Shown here: positions 47,316-61,140 of the stretch, one piece after another | Layout of the letters: every line of letters begins with the position of its first letter | Position numbering within the stretch: position 1 is the first letter of the stretch | Assembly: GCF_032854445.1 (NCBI RefSeq) | Contig: NC_088303.1 | Coordinates: 35,101,501 to 35,165,500, forward strand | Origin: Liolophura sinensis | Lineage: Eukaryota > Mollusca > Polyplacophora > Chitonida > Chitonidae | Reading direction: 5' to 3' | Length of the DNA: 64,000 nucleotides | Position numbers and translations under genes: made by a program | Notes under the pieces: model-generated | Database searches by the model: none | Seen by the model: only the letters and a program-made list of their open reading frames with translations | What the model was told of the DNA's origin: nothing

Positions 47316-50300
47316 ACACCGCCCTACTTACTTCAGTCTACAAGGATTTGTGCTCACAAACATCAGACGCTGTTCACAACTCGGCCAGCGAGGGTGCCTT
47401 GTTTACAGGTCGGCAAAGGTAAAAAAGATTTCAGTGGCATTTGACACTTTATTCTTTTGCCAACGAAAATGATAAGTGGTTTTATATAGATAAGTTCGAC
47501 AGACCTGCCGACAATGTTGTATTATACAGAGCTTTTGTCAACCAAGATAGCCCTGTTCGATTTTGATTCCAGACTAGAAGAACATGTGCAGTTTCTGCCA
47601 TCTGAATTACGAGGGTATATATCGTCCAACTCCATGCATGAACATATATACCTGGCTCTGGCCTGGAGTATATTGTCAACTTTCAAACTTGCCGATTTGT
47701 TTGTTTGTTTTTTTTTTGCGCTTGATATTCACCTAAACTGTGTACGATCACATTTAATCTTAAGGATATGTCCAAACATGAGCCCGATTCTATTCATTGC
47801 ACTGTGTATGTGTATGTAAAGAGCAGTGATATGGAGTTACTTTCAATTAAACCGTTCAGTTAATTCTAATAAGAAGTGGTCGAAATAAACCATAAAAATA
47901 GCCGCTATAAAATGATTAACTGGATTGCTTTTCACCGGGAGGTCCATTAGCTTACCTTGATTGGTAATTTTCAACTTTCAAATTGACCGTATACGAAGTC
48001 GATAGGTTTTATATAGTCCCCTAGCAGGACGATATGTGGCTATTATATTTCTCACAGCGAACGGGCTTCGGCGAGAAATTATTTCGTTTCCGTGTCACGA
48101 AAATGAGAGTGGCCAACGGAACCGAAAAATTGGCCGGTTGAAATGTGATCGGATTGTTTTCTGTCTGCGCAAGCGACTGTAGTAATGCGGTGACATATCG
48201 ACGGGTTTGATCACTGTGGATGTAACTGCCTGGGTAGATATTAAGGTCAGTCCTGACCACCCTTGCCGGTATCAAATACCAACTGGCTACGAATCTAAAT
48301 GAACTGCTGCAAACGTCGTTATAGATGGACAGGCTAAAACCCCCTCATATCCATTCAAAGTGCTGAACTAATTTTCAAATATTTCTCGACATTGGCTGGC
48401 GAGTACAGGGAGAGGTAAATGTTTTAAAGATGGCGCTAGGGGATTTGATATTGTAACATTTGACGGGGTGTCTTGATAACTCTTTCTCCCTTAACCCCGA
48501 GACCGGTCATGATTTATAAGGGGCCCAGACCTCTGGCTAATGCGGGCTGAATTTTAATGGAGTGATTGGTCGTGCACACTTGGTTGACTCGCAGGAAATA
48601 AACTGACATGGGAGCGGTGAAAAATGGAACCCTATTTCCCAACTTTTGGCGGGGGTTAAAAATTGAGTTTTACGGCCAGGAAATGGAAGCTATTGCAGAT
48701 TAAGAGAGCGAGATGGAAAAGGGCAGACTCTGGAGATATCGTGTTCTATGAGAAAAGAAAGCGGTGAACAAGACAAGGCTATTAGTGCATACGGAGAGGA
48801 GAGTGGATCGTGACCCGTTCATTGATTATTATACATAAAGCAGTGTCATATCAGAATTACCCAGAGAACAACATGGCGCGCAATCACGTGGAACTGAGGA
48901 GAGCTCCGTGTAAAAAAGATCACGCAAAAGTACAAGGCGATTAATAGGGAATAAATTTCAAACATAATTACTCCTGCTCGTTTTACATTATTTTTGTATA
49001 GAACACAAAGACGTTTGTGATTAGTGATCCGGCTGGTATAGCAGTTTAATGACCAAGTGACATAGTGAAAGAAAAACCTTCACTGTCGCTTTGCTTCTGT
49101 GCCATTGTCTTTTCCCAATTTGATACAGAGGGCTCTTTGTCACACCAGGTGATGTCTTTTGACTGTTATGTTTTGAGTTTTTTGCTTATTTTATAATATG
49201 TATATAAAACTTAAATGCAGGGGATATTGAACCCTATCACTATAAACCATTTAAATAATACTGTTTAAGGGAATTTCAAAGTTAAACTCTCGCAAAACCC
49301 AGTGTAATCACGCGACAGAGGAGTAACAACGCAAGAGAAGCAGTTCTATATCGAAAGCCTTCGCTTAATGGCAAAAAGCCTATATGCATGTACTCTATAC
49401 TGCCAAACACGTGCATCTGATGTAATCAGGGGGTAAAGAGAACACTCTCTGCTGCTGTGATGGATAAATATCATCTTAAGAGACAGGTAATACCGTTGGA
49501 CGTGTGATTAAGCTCATCTTGCTTTTTTCTACACATCCGTCAGTGGTAGATGAAACTATAACTCTATAGTTTAATTATTTATTACGTTTTTTTCATTGCA
49601 GCAAAAATGTTGATCAGTAGGTCATTTAATTACGGGTGTTGAACTTCTGCTGTAATAAGTCCCCTTGACTTAATCTAATGGGTGAGAACTTTACACAACA
49701 TTTCGATCCCTTTATGTGCTTTCTGTATGGAATATTACTGAAACAGAAATCAGAACACTTATGCTATTTAAAAATTTCCGCAGAATACATCTGGACAAAT
49801 CCGAGAGAGCATAAACTCCAGAATGTACCAATAATGGCATGTAATGTAAGGATGAATGCCCATCTCCCTTGAGACAGTCATTTGATACAAGTTCTTACAC
49901 TGCTTTTAAGATGGTCTTTCTATATAATAGCCTCAGTTCATGTTCAAACGGAAGTCGACATATATACACGTACTCAGTCTGTGCTAAAGTGAATTTACCA
50001 TTGACCAAGGGGTGTCAGATGTATCTTTCCAATTCGTTTGAGTATAGGCCTGTGTCAAACGTATTATTTTATTACTTACGCTAAAGGTATCCCTTTTGTA
50101 ACGAAATCATAAAATGTAGTAAACTGTTCCGATTAGAATCCAATTACTCTCACTGTACATCGAATTCCGCGTCCAGCATTCTACAGCGCTTAATCTAATG
50201 CAACCTTAAGACGCAACTTGCCTAAAGAAAGGGTAATCTGAATTATGGGGATTTAAACTTTCTTGCTAGTTTATTCAAGATGACTTTCAATATTTTTCAA

Positions 50301-53300
50301 GTTGTGCGAATTTAGACATGTAGGCCTAATACCTATTCACAGTTTCGAGCAGGGGTTAAATTGGTGAAATGCTGATTTTTTGCAGATTCCTTAAGTTTGA
50401 AGAATTACACGACACTGAAACTATCATTATTTTAAGGCCAGGCATATTCTGATTACTTTTCAAGAATGAATTTGGTGTTTAAAAGCTATATTTGTCATTT
50501 TTATCGTAAAATCTTACGCAATGCCTATCTCGCCTGCCGTGGGTTAAATTCGCCTTGTTTTCTCATCCTGTACTCCAGCCACGTGACCAAAGAGTATACT
50601 GATGATTAGCTCACAGCAGCTATCAGTGCAAAATTATGAATATGAAGCTTTTTAATAGATTTGTATTATTGAACAGTTCTTATTGAACTTAAATGATGAT
50701 TAAATTCAATAGTTATGATAACATTCCAGTCATGACACACGTGAAGAATGTTTCCTGGTCACGGTATTCTCTGGTCACGCCGTGTTAAAAACTGATGATA
50801 TGATACTGGTTTGAATTCAGACTGTTGCAGTGTGTCTGAGTTCACATTCCATCATGACTTCACACTTTAAAACATGCATGTCTCCATGTACGATGTGATG
50901 AATTTTTATACCTTTATCCAATACCTTTTTTCAGATGCATGGTTACCACAGAAAGATCGATCCCGGCATTCATTTATTTTACCTTCAATCACAGAAGAGT
51001 ATCACCTGACGTGCAGCTGTAAGGCGCAATTTGATTGGTCCACCGGGTCTCTCACTAACGACTTACCATAGATCGGAACGCTGGCTTCGGGAGTACTGTA
51101 ATGGGCTGTAGGTGGCGTGGATGACGCTTGGTATCTCACACAAGGCCGATCTAATCTTGGGGGAGACATAAAGCTAAGAGAAAGGAAATGAGGAAAACCA
51201 AGATAGAACTTTTCCCTTCTCACCTTGCTTCCTTTATTGTAAGTGATCATCCCTTTCAATCATTGGTGGCGACACCAGCGACACATAAATTACATCAATA
51301 TCTCTCTCACTTAATCGTCCCTAACCGCTCAACACTTACAATGATTTCTCCCTTGATTATAAGATATTTTGTGTGACTTTGTTGACTTTCGTCACGTATT
51401 TTCTCCATCATACAAAGCTTTTATTGTTTACCGCTATAAAAGCTCTTTTTTTCTCTGTTCTACAAACACCACGTCCTAGGCCTTTACCTGGACAGAAGGC
51501 CGCTCAGCACATGTTGCCAAACCAACTTATGTTTTACAGCGTGTCAACTCTCATGTTAGTCAAGCAAATGTTCAACAATATTTCGTCCTATTTAAGTTTT
51601 TCATAATTGAATTCTTGTACAAATCGTGTGATGAATCAGTTTGCTGAATATAAAAACCCACCAAACCTAGTTAAATTATAAAATAGAACATCAACACTGG
51701 ATAATATCTTGACTGTTTAACCCTGACAACATTCACTCTTCAGTCTTTTTGTCTGTCAGTACTGGTGCACTCTTGTGCAGCAGAAATTAAAACATCAATT
51801 TAATTTTTCCATTAAACTACTTACTCTGGTTACATATTCAAATTCCTCTATACCTTTTTACTAGAGGCGAAGGTTTAAATGATGCATACGGTATATCTTT
51901 ACATTTGAAAACTTTGGATTCTTTACTGATCGTTTTCGACATAAAATCCAGCCATCAAGGATACGATTTCTTGCATTTGTATCTTTAAATTATCTTGGTT
52001 TTCTTGATCATACAAGTTGTCGTTAAAACAAAATGTCATTAGCATACAAATTTACTTTGCCAAGAAGCAATTTACAATTATCGATTTGTCAAATATCTTG
52101 ATTAAATGTACAGTAATCATCCGGAATCTAAGCTTCTTTCAGACTTGATATACCTAAGAAATGTTTTTTTTTTCTTTTGTGTCTCTTTTCCGCCTTCTTT
52201 TGTTTCTTCCCAATTTCCGCCTAATTCTTTGCCGCTCTTCGGTTTTTCTAAACGGCCAATATTTTTATTTTATCTCAATTTTCGAATCTACTGCTGTGCA
52301 AGGATCTCGAGACGAGAATCGGTTTCATGGAAAGCGACAACTGAAATTGCACTGCATCCTGCAGTTAAGTTTTATTTTCGTTTTCAGTGGACAAAAATGA
52401 GCTTCGAAGTGGTATGGTATCAAGGGATAGCGTTCTATACGATACGTCCTGGTGTTATGTGGTCTGGATTTTAATGACAGTTTCCAGATCAAATCTGTCG
52501 ACCTTGATGAGCTGGTCTTGTACGCGTCCAAGAGTCTTCAGATGAACTTCTATCAATATCTTTATATGATAGCCGTGCCTTCCTATTTTTATTTCCCTGC
52601 CCGCTGTCGTTAGCGATGTCTCCTCATTCGCCAGGTCTATCAGCTGCCAAAGGAAATCGGGCAACCGGGATAGGCGTGTAATTGCCCGAACTCTCATATA
52701 ACAGTCGCCAACAATGCGCCAGTGATTATGTTTCCCTCTGCTGTGAATTTTGAAAACCGTTTCCCGGATTTGAGTGGCAACCTCAAGCTATCTTAGTTAA
52801 ATCTCTGACCCGAGAAACGTTCTCGCTTGTATTAAAATGATGTAAGGGGTTGATAGCTAAGATCGTGTGTCTTTCTTGTGTCTTTTTTTCTCTTATAGAC
52901 GCAGCGTTTAGAAAATGGTTTGAAATTTGTATGAAATGATAGCGTAGCGAGATCCCCTTGAAATCCCTTGTCACTTGGGGTCGAGGTTTGGAATCATTGA
53001 GCTGAGCAGGTCGCAGTTAATATGGTGGTGTTGGGTACCCTCGCCATGATGCCAATCGATGTTCTATAGGTCCGGCCCGCATGGCTTTGTCACGGTATTT
53101 CGTGATTGATACATCCACATTAGCACACGGGGCCCGCCATTACTTCTTTGCCCAGTGCATAGGTCACGCTCTGTTATATTTCGGGGCCACTTGGCAAATC
53201 ATAAGACGATCTAATAGAAAGCAATAATATGACGTTGAATTGAGCGCGGGGCAGATGTCACTGGTGAGCTACATTGCGCTAAGCACTTTAGCCCGATCAA

Positions 53301-54079
53301 ATTGGAGAAGCGGGGCCAGCAACCCGTGTTCGCCACCAAATATTTATGGGGGTTTCCCGTGGGGGTCAATCCATGCCAAGTTTCCAAACAAACGTTTCCC
53401 CTCCGCCTTTGTCCGAGGACGGGCAAGAGGCGCGTCCCACTTTTGTCCCCCCACTACACATGATGAGCCAGAGGTCTTCGCCAAAGACACCGGCATTGTG
53501 ATCTCCTGGCCGCCTGATGATGGCGAAAAAAAAAGTTGGAATTATAGAGGAGTTTGGGGTCCGGTATGCCGATCAATCAAAGACCACCTTCTCCGTGTAT
53601 GGTATGGAAAAACAGTGGGTCCGCCTTTAGGGCACGGTGTTTACCTCTTATCGATTAGTGTGGCCTGCTCCCTCGGTGGGAGACCACAGCAAGCAAAAAC
53701 CACCCAAATTAGTACCCTTCTCTCCAATAATTTACCAACCGACTTCAATTACTCATTTGATATGTCGGAGCTACATGAGTTTTGAAGAATGACACATTTC
53801 CCGCCTTAGGGACATGAAGATAGATGAGGGGCCAACATCGTTCACTGGTCCGTTATATCTTATAGTGATAACTTTGCACACGATCACTTTGCACAAGGTT
53901 TATTTTTCCGTTATAATAATATCTCCAATGCATTCTCGCGTTTAGTTTTTGCCCTACATTGGTATAATTTAAATGAAATTCAAAAATGTTTAGGAACGTG
54001 TAAATGGATCGGAGGTTAGTAGGAAATGTATTTAATATATAAAAATACCCTGAATGCCTCAGTCGCCTTAAGAGTTGTT
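47316..54079. other. 6.8-kb unique block without SINEs
   Basis: No recognised gene, RNA or mobile element. 48400-48990 and 52980-53810 are balanced in composition with AT-core motifs, for example CATGATTTATAAGG near 48508 and TAATTA at 48965-48970. An open frame of 181 codons lies at 53240-53785. The remainder, including 49000-52400, is AT-rich and featureless to my reading. Confidence 0.5.
48480..48990. promoter_or_regulatory. Candidate conserved regulatory element
   Basis: The sequence combines GGTCATGATTTATAAGGGGC, GAATTTTAATGGAGTGATTG, GTTCATTGATTATTATAC and CATAATTACTCC over about 500 bp with no repeats and no coding frame. Abd-B/Cdx-like TTTATAA and homeodomain TAATTA cores are present. 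Enhancer identity is inferred from motif content only. Confidence 0.28.
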
Positions 54080-54225
54080 CTCCTCGAAGTCGATCTGCCT
54101 CTTAGCAATTAGGTCGAAGGTTCGAATCCAGCTGTCGCCAGTTAGGTTACATCATGAGGTGATGTGGAAGTCGTGTGTCAAGTATACATTAAACAGCAAT
54201 TGATAAATTAATAAAGAAAGAATGA
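54080..54225 (+). mobile_element. tRNA-derived SINE, diverged
   Basis: The head has an excellent B box, GAAGGTTCGAATCCAGCTG, near 54117 with a weak A-box-like region 30-40 bases upstream. It ends in AAGTATACATTAAACAGCAA followed by AATTAATAAAGAAAG, a decayed 3' block and A/T tail. It is an older relic. Confidence 0.65.
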
Positions 54226-54726
54226 CCGTTTAGTCACAAAGTGCAACTCACGCACATTTTAAAAAATAGGTAGCTTGTCTGGTTTCGTGTAACAGATGTC
54301 ATGGCTGTTTGACTTCAGTGTGTAAACGTTTAATAAACTTTAGATCGTGTCTAGAACTGATCCGAGTGAAACTTACAAAGCAACGTGATTAAATGAAACA
54401 GTATACAACGAATTGGCTTGATCGAACCTAGGTTAAACAGCCTATGCACAAGCAACACATGCAGAAGGACCACATTATGTTGACATGTCTGCATAAATAT
54501 CATCTTTTTATTTTTGGTAATGAGCCATATATAACTGGCTCGCTGATCTTTTCAAAAAACGGATTGTTGAAAAGGTTTCCATTGTTCCCCCACGAGGCTT
54601 CGTAAGGTTTCCTCGTTGAGGGTGGCTTTGTTGCCCACGTTAACGAAGACATTCGTGCTTGACCGCGGATGAACTTTCTCACACTGCTTCGACTGGAAGC
54701 CTAAGTTATGTATCGTCCTAAATAGT
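54226..54726. other. Gene-free unique sequence
   Basis: AT-rich sequence between a SINE relic and the 43-bp minisatellite. No gene or site I can support. Confidence 0.6.
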
Positions 54727-55403
54727 ATCATTTGTACTTGTGTTAACGACCTGGACCTCAACATGCAGTACCATTTGTAATTAATGTCAACGACCTGGAC
54801 TTACATATGCATTACCATTTGTCCTTGTGTCAATGACCTGGACCTCAACATGCATTACCATTTGTCCTTGTGTCAACGACCTGGTCTTACAACATGCAGT
54901 ACCATTTGTCCTTGTGTCAATGACCTGGACCTCAACATGCATTACCATTTGTCCTTGTGTCAACGACCTGGTCTTACACATGCAGTACCATTTGTCCTTG
55001 TGTCAACGACCTGGACTTACATATGCATTACCATTTGTCCTTGTGTCAATGGACCTGGACCTCAACATGCATTACCATTTGTCCTTGTGTCAACGACCTG
55101 GTCTTACACATGCAGTACCATTTGTCCTTGTGTCAATGACCTGGACCTCAACATGCATTACCATTTGTCCTTGTGTCAACGACCTGGTCTTACACATGCA
55201 GTACCATTTGTCCTTGTGTCAACGACCTGGACTTACATATGCAGTACCATTAGTCCTTGTGTCAATGACTTGGACTTACACATGCAGTACTATTTGTCCT
55301 TGTGTCAACGACCTGGTCTTACATATGCAGTACCATTTGTCTTTGTGTCAACGACCTGGTCTTACACATGCAGTACCATTTGTCTTTGTGTCAACGACCT
55401 AAG
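54727..55403. repeat. 43-bp minisatellite with 216-bp higher-order repeat
   Basis: About 16 units of 43 bp share TGTCAACGACCTGG and TACCATTTGTCCTTG. Three variants exist: A (GGTCTTACACATGCAGT), B (CAATGACCTGGACCTCAACA) and C (GGACTTACATATGCATT). From unit 2 the order is C-B-A-B-A twice, at 54785-55000 and 55001-55216, and then a third C-like unit follows. Each block is 216 bp because each carries one extra base, in unit 4 and unit 8 respectively. As 43 is not divisible by three and no phase contains a stop, plus-strand frames stay open for up to 240 codons. This is not a gene. Confidence 0.95.
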
Positions 55404-55419
55404 ACTTAGGCATTTATTT

Positions 55420-55584
<165 letters not shown>

Positions 55585-55764
55585 GCGTTAACAGTTTGAG
55601 CAAAAAATAGTCACCATGAAAATAGGAATGAATAGTAAAACATATTATTTCGTATATATCGATCAGACAGTTTCGCGAAATTTTATTGTTTAGGCAATGG
55701 CTCACTCTATACCTGTATTTGCGGTTTGCAACCACTGCACCATTCATAAAGACGTTCTTCCCAT

Positions 55765-55930
55765 ACGTCTAATGTTTGGGAGGAATCCCACGACCATCCG
55801 CAGGTTGCTGCTGACCTACCATCCCACGTAAGACCGGAGAGGAAGCCAGCATGAGATGAAAATGAACTCGCAATGAACTCACAATGACAGCATTTGGGAG
55901 ATTCCTGGGTCATTGCGCCCGTAAAACATG
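55765..55930 (-). mobile_element. SINE lacking its 3' end, minus orientation
   Basis: Read on the minus strand the copy includes GACCCAGGAATCTCCCAAAT, GCTTCCTCTCCGGTCTTACG and AACCTGCGGATGGTCGTGGG. It stops before the CACCATAATGCTGG part and the TTTA tail. The A-box end of the head is also weak. It is a fragment broken after insertion. Confidence 0.8.
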
Positions 55931-58900
55931 TTTTTAAAGGCACTGATCAAATTTTTTGGTATTTCTATCCATCTATAACCCATTATGTAATTTGGTGGAT
56001 GCCGGATATATTTTGATAAAATATTGTGAAATATAATATTAAACTGCCCACCTTACAAAATGATACGTTTCTCTTTGTTATTCTTGACAGAAAGGTGAAA
56101 GAAAACTACAATGACTTGTCAAGTCTCTATGTTCACATTTAAATCCAAGCAAGACTGGGCAACAATTAACAGCTTACACGCGGGAAAGAGCCTGTTTTAC
56201 TAAACTGTATGAAATGATCAAGGAGCATGTTTTCGCAGCATAAAGAGTAGTCGGTAATTGGCCAATCACATATCCGGAAGAGAATCTAAACGTTTTGACC
56301 CCGGCCGTTTTGGAAGGTCAAAGTTCCTTCCACTGGGAAATGGTCATTTTGTTGGAGGACGTTTCATTTCCAATACGCCTGTAACACGTCACGCGGGACA
56401 CTCAAAGAAAGACTCGGTATGTGAGGATTAAAACGAAGCCGTATCTTCAGGGAAGCGATCGTTATGCGAGGCGAGAAATACATAATTCTGACTCCTGTCG
56501 CTTTGGGAACGTCAAGGCATCAGACAATCTGCTAAATATAAAAATTCCCCGAAAGGAATCTCATTCTGATTTGAGTGGAGTCGAAGACTAAAATGGCTTA
56601 AGGGACCCATGGAGATTGAAGTTCGTGTGTGGCGGGGAATAATATTTGCTGATTGAGAAAAGTTATTAAGTGATATTAAGTATGACTGGGTGCGCCATGG
56701 AGCCTCATTTACGAAGAGGCGGGCACTGACGCAGACCCCGGAAAACACCGTGCTGACCCGCAAATCGTTATCATTGCGTGCGTTTTCTCGTTTTCCTATG
56801 TCATCACGCGAGGCGAAGCGAGATATTTCTGCTCATAAATCGTGCGCTGAATTAGAGATGTGCTCCCTGAAGATCTGACCTGTCATAATTCCTAATATTT
56901 CTCCCTTGGTGCTGATTGCCGCTGGCCTACTCCTCAGATATGCTTATTACCTCGATAATTGGTACGCCGAGATTTTCGGTCCGCTCCCATACCCGCTAAT
57001 TGTACCGAAAGAAAATATCCCCAGATTTATTCAGGCGCATTTGCCATGGAGGATTTAATTCAGTTCCATATCGCAGTCGGTTCCCTCCAGCACGAATATT
57101 CGTCTAATATCATCACTAACAGGAGGGTCAATCGCCAATTCTTTCGCTGACTACACCCGGAGACGTCCAGTTACCGATCCCGCATGACCGTTCGTAAATA
57201 ATTGTCCCCCAGAGCCCGTTGTCTGACGGGTATAACGTTCAATCTCTGAGCAAATAGCAGTCGAATAGAATCCAAATCATGTTCTGTATTGTACCAAAGA
57301 ATGGCCGAGCGCCTACCGAACTTGTCCACCGACTGTTCTACGGTAAAGAGTGTATTACGAGAGGTAATCTTATAATGGCTTTGCATGTTTCAGGGCAGAT
57401 GAACCAGTCACATTAATCGTATCAAGCGGTATAAAAACTGCCATACTGCTGAGGGTATTTAATGTGAAAGTGATGAATAAATCGGAAAGCACAAAGAATG
57501 GTGTGCAATAACCCATGAAGAGTGATGAAGTGAAGAAAATTGATACAATAAGGTACAATGTATAATCAGGGACCATCTTAACACACAGGCCCAGATTCTG
57601 GTACCTTTGCATTTAAATTGATAAAAAGTTGAAGTTCAACCTCGAACGATGCACCTTGAAATTTTTAGACTTATGTATGAGTGGTCGTCAACTTTAAGAA
57701 ATATAGCTTGATCTTCAAAGCACACAAATACCAATAGAAAAATGCTATAGAATTATATAAAACCGTGTATGTAAATGCCTAACCAAAGTGCATTCGCCTA
57801 TAAAGGTACGCGTGCAATGAATTTTTGTCTTTAAAAAGAGAAACAAACTAAAGAGATTTGTTTTGCCGATTAATCGCTATGATGGAGATGGTGTATTGAG
57901 AAGGAGAAGTAGTTAGGTGGAACACTACAGGGATAACTTTTCATAAGCCAGGCCGTTTCTGTGACAGTTTGAACGTAACATGAGAATAGCCTTTTGGTTC
58001 CACACCATTAGTTTTGCGACTGGCTGTCTGTTTGTCTCATAAAAGTAAAGTCGGTGTAAAGTTTACCGTGGTTTATCAATGTCCGGCCAAAATAAATGTT
58101 CCCTCAGACCGAATCCAGACAATAACTCAAGAAACATGAAGAAACCATCCATCTGAAATGACGATCAAGATGGTCTCGAATGCCTGCGAGACGCCGCGAG
58201 ACAAGCCCTACTTCCGAGACTCTGACAAGCGATTCTCTTTAGTTAATGTTCGCTGGACGATCTCTACACGCTTGTCCTTTATAAGAAATATGGATTTTAC
58301 AGAGCATAGTGTCGTATATAAGATCCTATCAGATGGGTTATATTGACTGCAGTCTGTGGGCTAAACCGACAAGTGCTCGCCCGTCAAAATCGAAACCCTT
58401 CCTAAAATTGCCATAAATCCAGCGCTGGGCCATTTGTGTATGGAATCGTTCTCAAAGAGGCTGTCTCGCGAGATTGAATAACAGTCTGACGAGGTCTCAA
58501 GGCTCAAAGAGCCGGCCCGCCATGAATATAGCTCTCAATATTTGATATTACACTAACTATTGTGACGGATTGGCCACAAGGGGAAGTGGCACATTGCTTA
58601 TGGCTGTCATATCAAATCCTCAACAGCAGCCGGGTTAAGGCTTTGCTAGGACCTCGCTATAAACGCGTCCATGGCGATTTGTTAGCTCCTAATACCCGAC
58701 ACTATTAGTACAAGCGCTCATACAATGGGTGAATATTTCCCCTCAATCATGTTGTGGCGCGTCAGAACTTGCGCGCTTTGTCCACCATAGGCTAGGTCAA
58801 CGTCAGTTAGTCTGATAGCCGACTTATTGTAGCAGGGACAGGGAGTTAACGAACGGACGCCAAATTAATGTGCCCACATAATCTTGCTTCCACATTTTAT

Positions 58901-60263
58901 CTAATGAAAATACATAAAGATAGCCGGCTAATTCAAACACGTGGATATTAGTCTGCGGTGCTATATTTAACGCAAGTACGTGTTTAGTCCACGGGACAAA
59001 TACGTTCAAGCTCTTGGATCATTATTATACTAATCCCATGGAACTATTTAATGGCAATTCCAGCGAATTTCTCCGCACAGTCTCCACAAAAATTTCACGT
59101 TCGGTGGCGTATGGAATAAGACAAATTACTAACCTTTTGGAACATTACAATCGAAAAACCCCGTTGTGGTGATTATACATCTGTATGGGTACTATTGGAA
59201 AGTGATCGGTTCAGTATTGGTTATTCAGTAGCGAAGAGATATTCTCAACGTTGACACTGAACAACGACTTACATGAAAAAAATCATGTGGAAGGATCCAA
59301 CCCGCTTAGTGTTTTTTTTCAGTTTTTCATTTGATCACATGTTTGGTTTTGGTACATCATAAATGAAAGGCACAGTTTTATTTCTGATAGTTCTTAAGTA
59401 AAAAATTGCCTAATGCACGCACGTGTTTGTTTCTTTTCCGTCCTGTCTGATTCAAAACACGACGTTTTGTTGCTGGCGTGAAAATATCCCGAAAATTTGC
59501 CGGGGATATTTTTTTTTACACAAGTGGCACTATTGAAATATTCCGCATATTTAATACTTCTGATTTTGCGCGCCGAGCGAAAAACGACAAGGTGTGGTGG
59601 GTGACAGGATCTGATCAGCACAATCCTATCGCACTAACACCTGCGCCTAAAGCTGTTGATGGCAATATCCCATATCCCTGCGTACATATACGTGTACGAA
59701 TAATGTACATGTATCTCGACTAATTGTACGTATGTCTGGGCCTGCACAAGCAATTAATTTCAATCCACGTCATACAACATCTCTGTTGAAACGTCAAAGT
59801 CAAGGTTTTACCATCAAGCGCCTCCATTTAATGTTTTGCACAAAATATAACCACCATTGTTTAAAATTAACAGTCAAAGCGTGGAAGATCTATGGCACTC
59901 TTCTTTGTAAGTATATCTATCTAATTCCTCATAGCCAGTGGCTAAGGATTGTATAAACACTGACACTTTTTTAAAAACATAATAGTATGCTTTTCGGATT
60001 TTGTGATGCGAGTAACAATTATACCTCCTTCCAAAACGAAGAAAACCACCCTTGTGCACCGGATATAAATACCACTGCCACCTCCATTACAGAAAGCAGA
60101 CAGCACCATATGCGACCAAACATCCACGGTAAGATATCGGCAATACATCGGCTACACTTGCAAATTCAAACGTTCAACCAGCCAGGTCCAGTAACCTATG
60201 TTCAAAGGTTTAGACAGTCTTTTCGTAAGGCTCGTAAACAAGGATTGTAGCACAGGTTTCAAA
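55931..60263. other. 4.3-kb unique block without SINEs
   Basis: No recognisable gene. 56260-57200 and 58140-58850 are balanced, CpG-containing and rich in short AT cores, and look like conserved non-coding DNA. 57600-58140 and 58850-60263 are AT-rich and featureless. Open frames are under 90 codons. Confidence 0.5.
58440..58660. promoter_or_regulatory. Candidate conserved regulatory element
   Basis: Repeat-free sequence with GATTGAATAACAGTCTGACG, TCAATATTTGATATTACAC, AACTATTGTGACGG and GCTGTCATATCAAATCC. These include a Sox-like ATTGT core and PBX/MEIS-like TGTCA and ATCAAAT strings. There is no coding potential. This is inference from motif content only. Confidence 0.27.
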
Positions 60264-60638
60264 CTTTAACCAGAATTCTCACATGGCTGTGCGCACAGGT
60301 TCCAAAACTTTAACCAGAATTTTCACATGGCCGTGTGCACATGTACTAGAGGGTTAGCCAGAACTTTAACAAGGCTGTGTATATTGATGACAGAGGTTTA
60401 ACCATGACCCTCGGACAAGGATGTGCGCACTGGTTCCAGAGGTTTAGCCCCAATTCTCACTAGGCTATGCGTTCAGATTAACCAGAGCTCTCAAGAGGTC
60501 GTGTGCATAGCTTCCAGAGGTTTTACCAGAATTCCCATAGGACTGAATTCATTGGTCCTACAGAGGTTTAGACATGATTCTCACAATTCTGCCCGTTTAG
60601 ATCTCAGAGGTTCAGCCAGAATTCTTACGAGGCTGCAA
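60264..60638. repeat. Degenerate ~44-bp tandem repeat, about 9 copies
   Basis: Units of 37-46 bp, mostly near 44, follow the pattern AGAGGTTTAACCAGAATTCT then CACAAGGCTGTGTGCACA. The first two units (from about 60264 and 60310) are close to identical and the rest are strongly diverged, so the array is old. Confidence 0.85.
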
Positions 60639-60867
60639 TCTTAGACTTAAGTCAAAATTACAAATCACTTGAAATCGTTGTTTCTTACATTACAAGGTCA
60701 AAATATTGCTTGAAAACGTAAATTCTGGGTAGATCATTGTATAAAAATTTCAGATAAAGTAAGGGAAAGGAATTTACCAAGTTTAATGACTGAAGTTTTG
60801 ACTTAAGTCTTAGATCGATTCGTGATCCCGGAGCCTGGCCAATGTGAATGTGTATGGACTTGTTTTA

Positions 60868-61140
60868 TTTATCTATTTATTTATTTGTTTCATTGGTGTT
60901 TTACGCCGTACTCAAGAATATTTCACTTATACGACGGTGGCCAGCATTATTGTGGGAAGAAACCGGACAGAGCCCGGAGGAAACCTACGACCATCCGCAG
61001 GTTGCTGCGGGACCTTCCCACGTACGGCCAGAGGAATCCAGCATGAGCTGGACTTGAACTCACAGCGACCGCATTGGTGAGGGGGCTCCTAGTTCATTAC
61101 GCTGCTCTAGCGCGCTAAACAACTGAGCCACGGAGGCCCC
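60868..61140 (-). mobile_element. Full-length tRNA-derived SINE, main family
   Basis: On the minus strand the copy begins GGGGCCTCCGTGGCTCAGTT, with the A box in TGGCTCAGTTG. The B box GAGTTCAAGTCC lies at 61050-61061. The central domain includes AACCTGCGGATGGTCG, and the 3' block reads GTGAAATATTCTTGAGTACG followed by an AAATAAATAAATAG-like tail. A perfect 11-bp target-site duplication, GACTTGTTTTA, flanks it at 60857-60867 and 61141-61151. This is the reference copy against which the other SINE pieces here were compared. It is non-coding, transcribed by pol III if active, and dependent on a LINE for movement. Confidence 0.95.

Noticed and set aside
60844-61080. Three overlapping open frames near 60.8-61.1 kb
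   Set aside because: They lie mostly in the full-length SINE. Similar frames recur at other SINE copies (for example 6535-6786) and are not genes.
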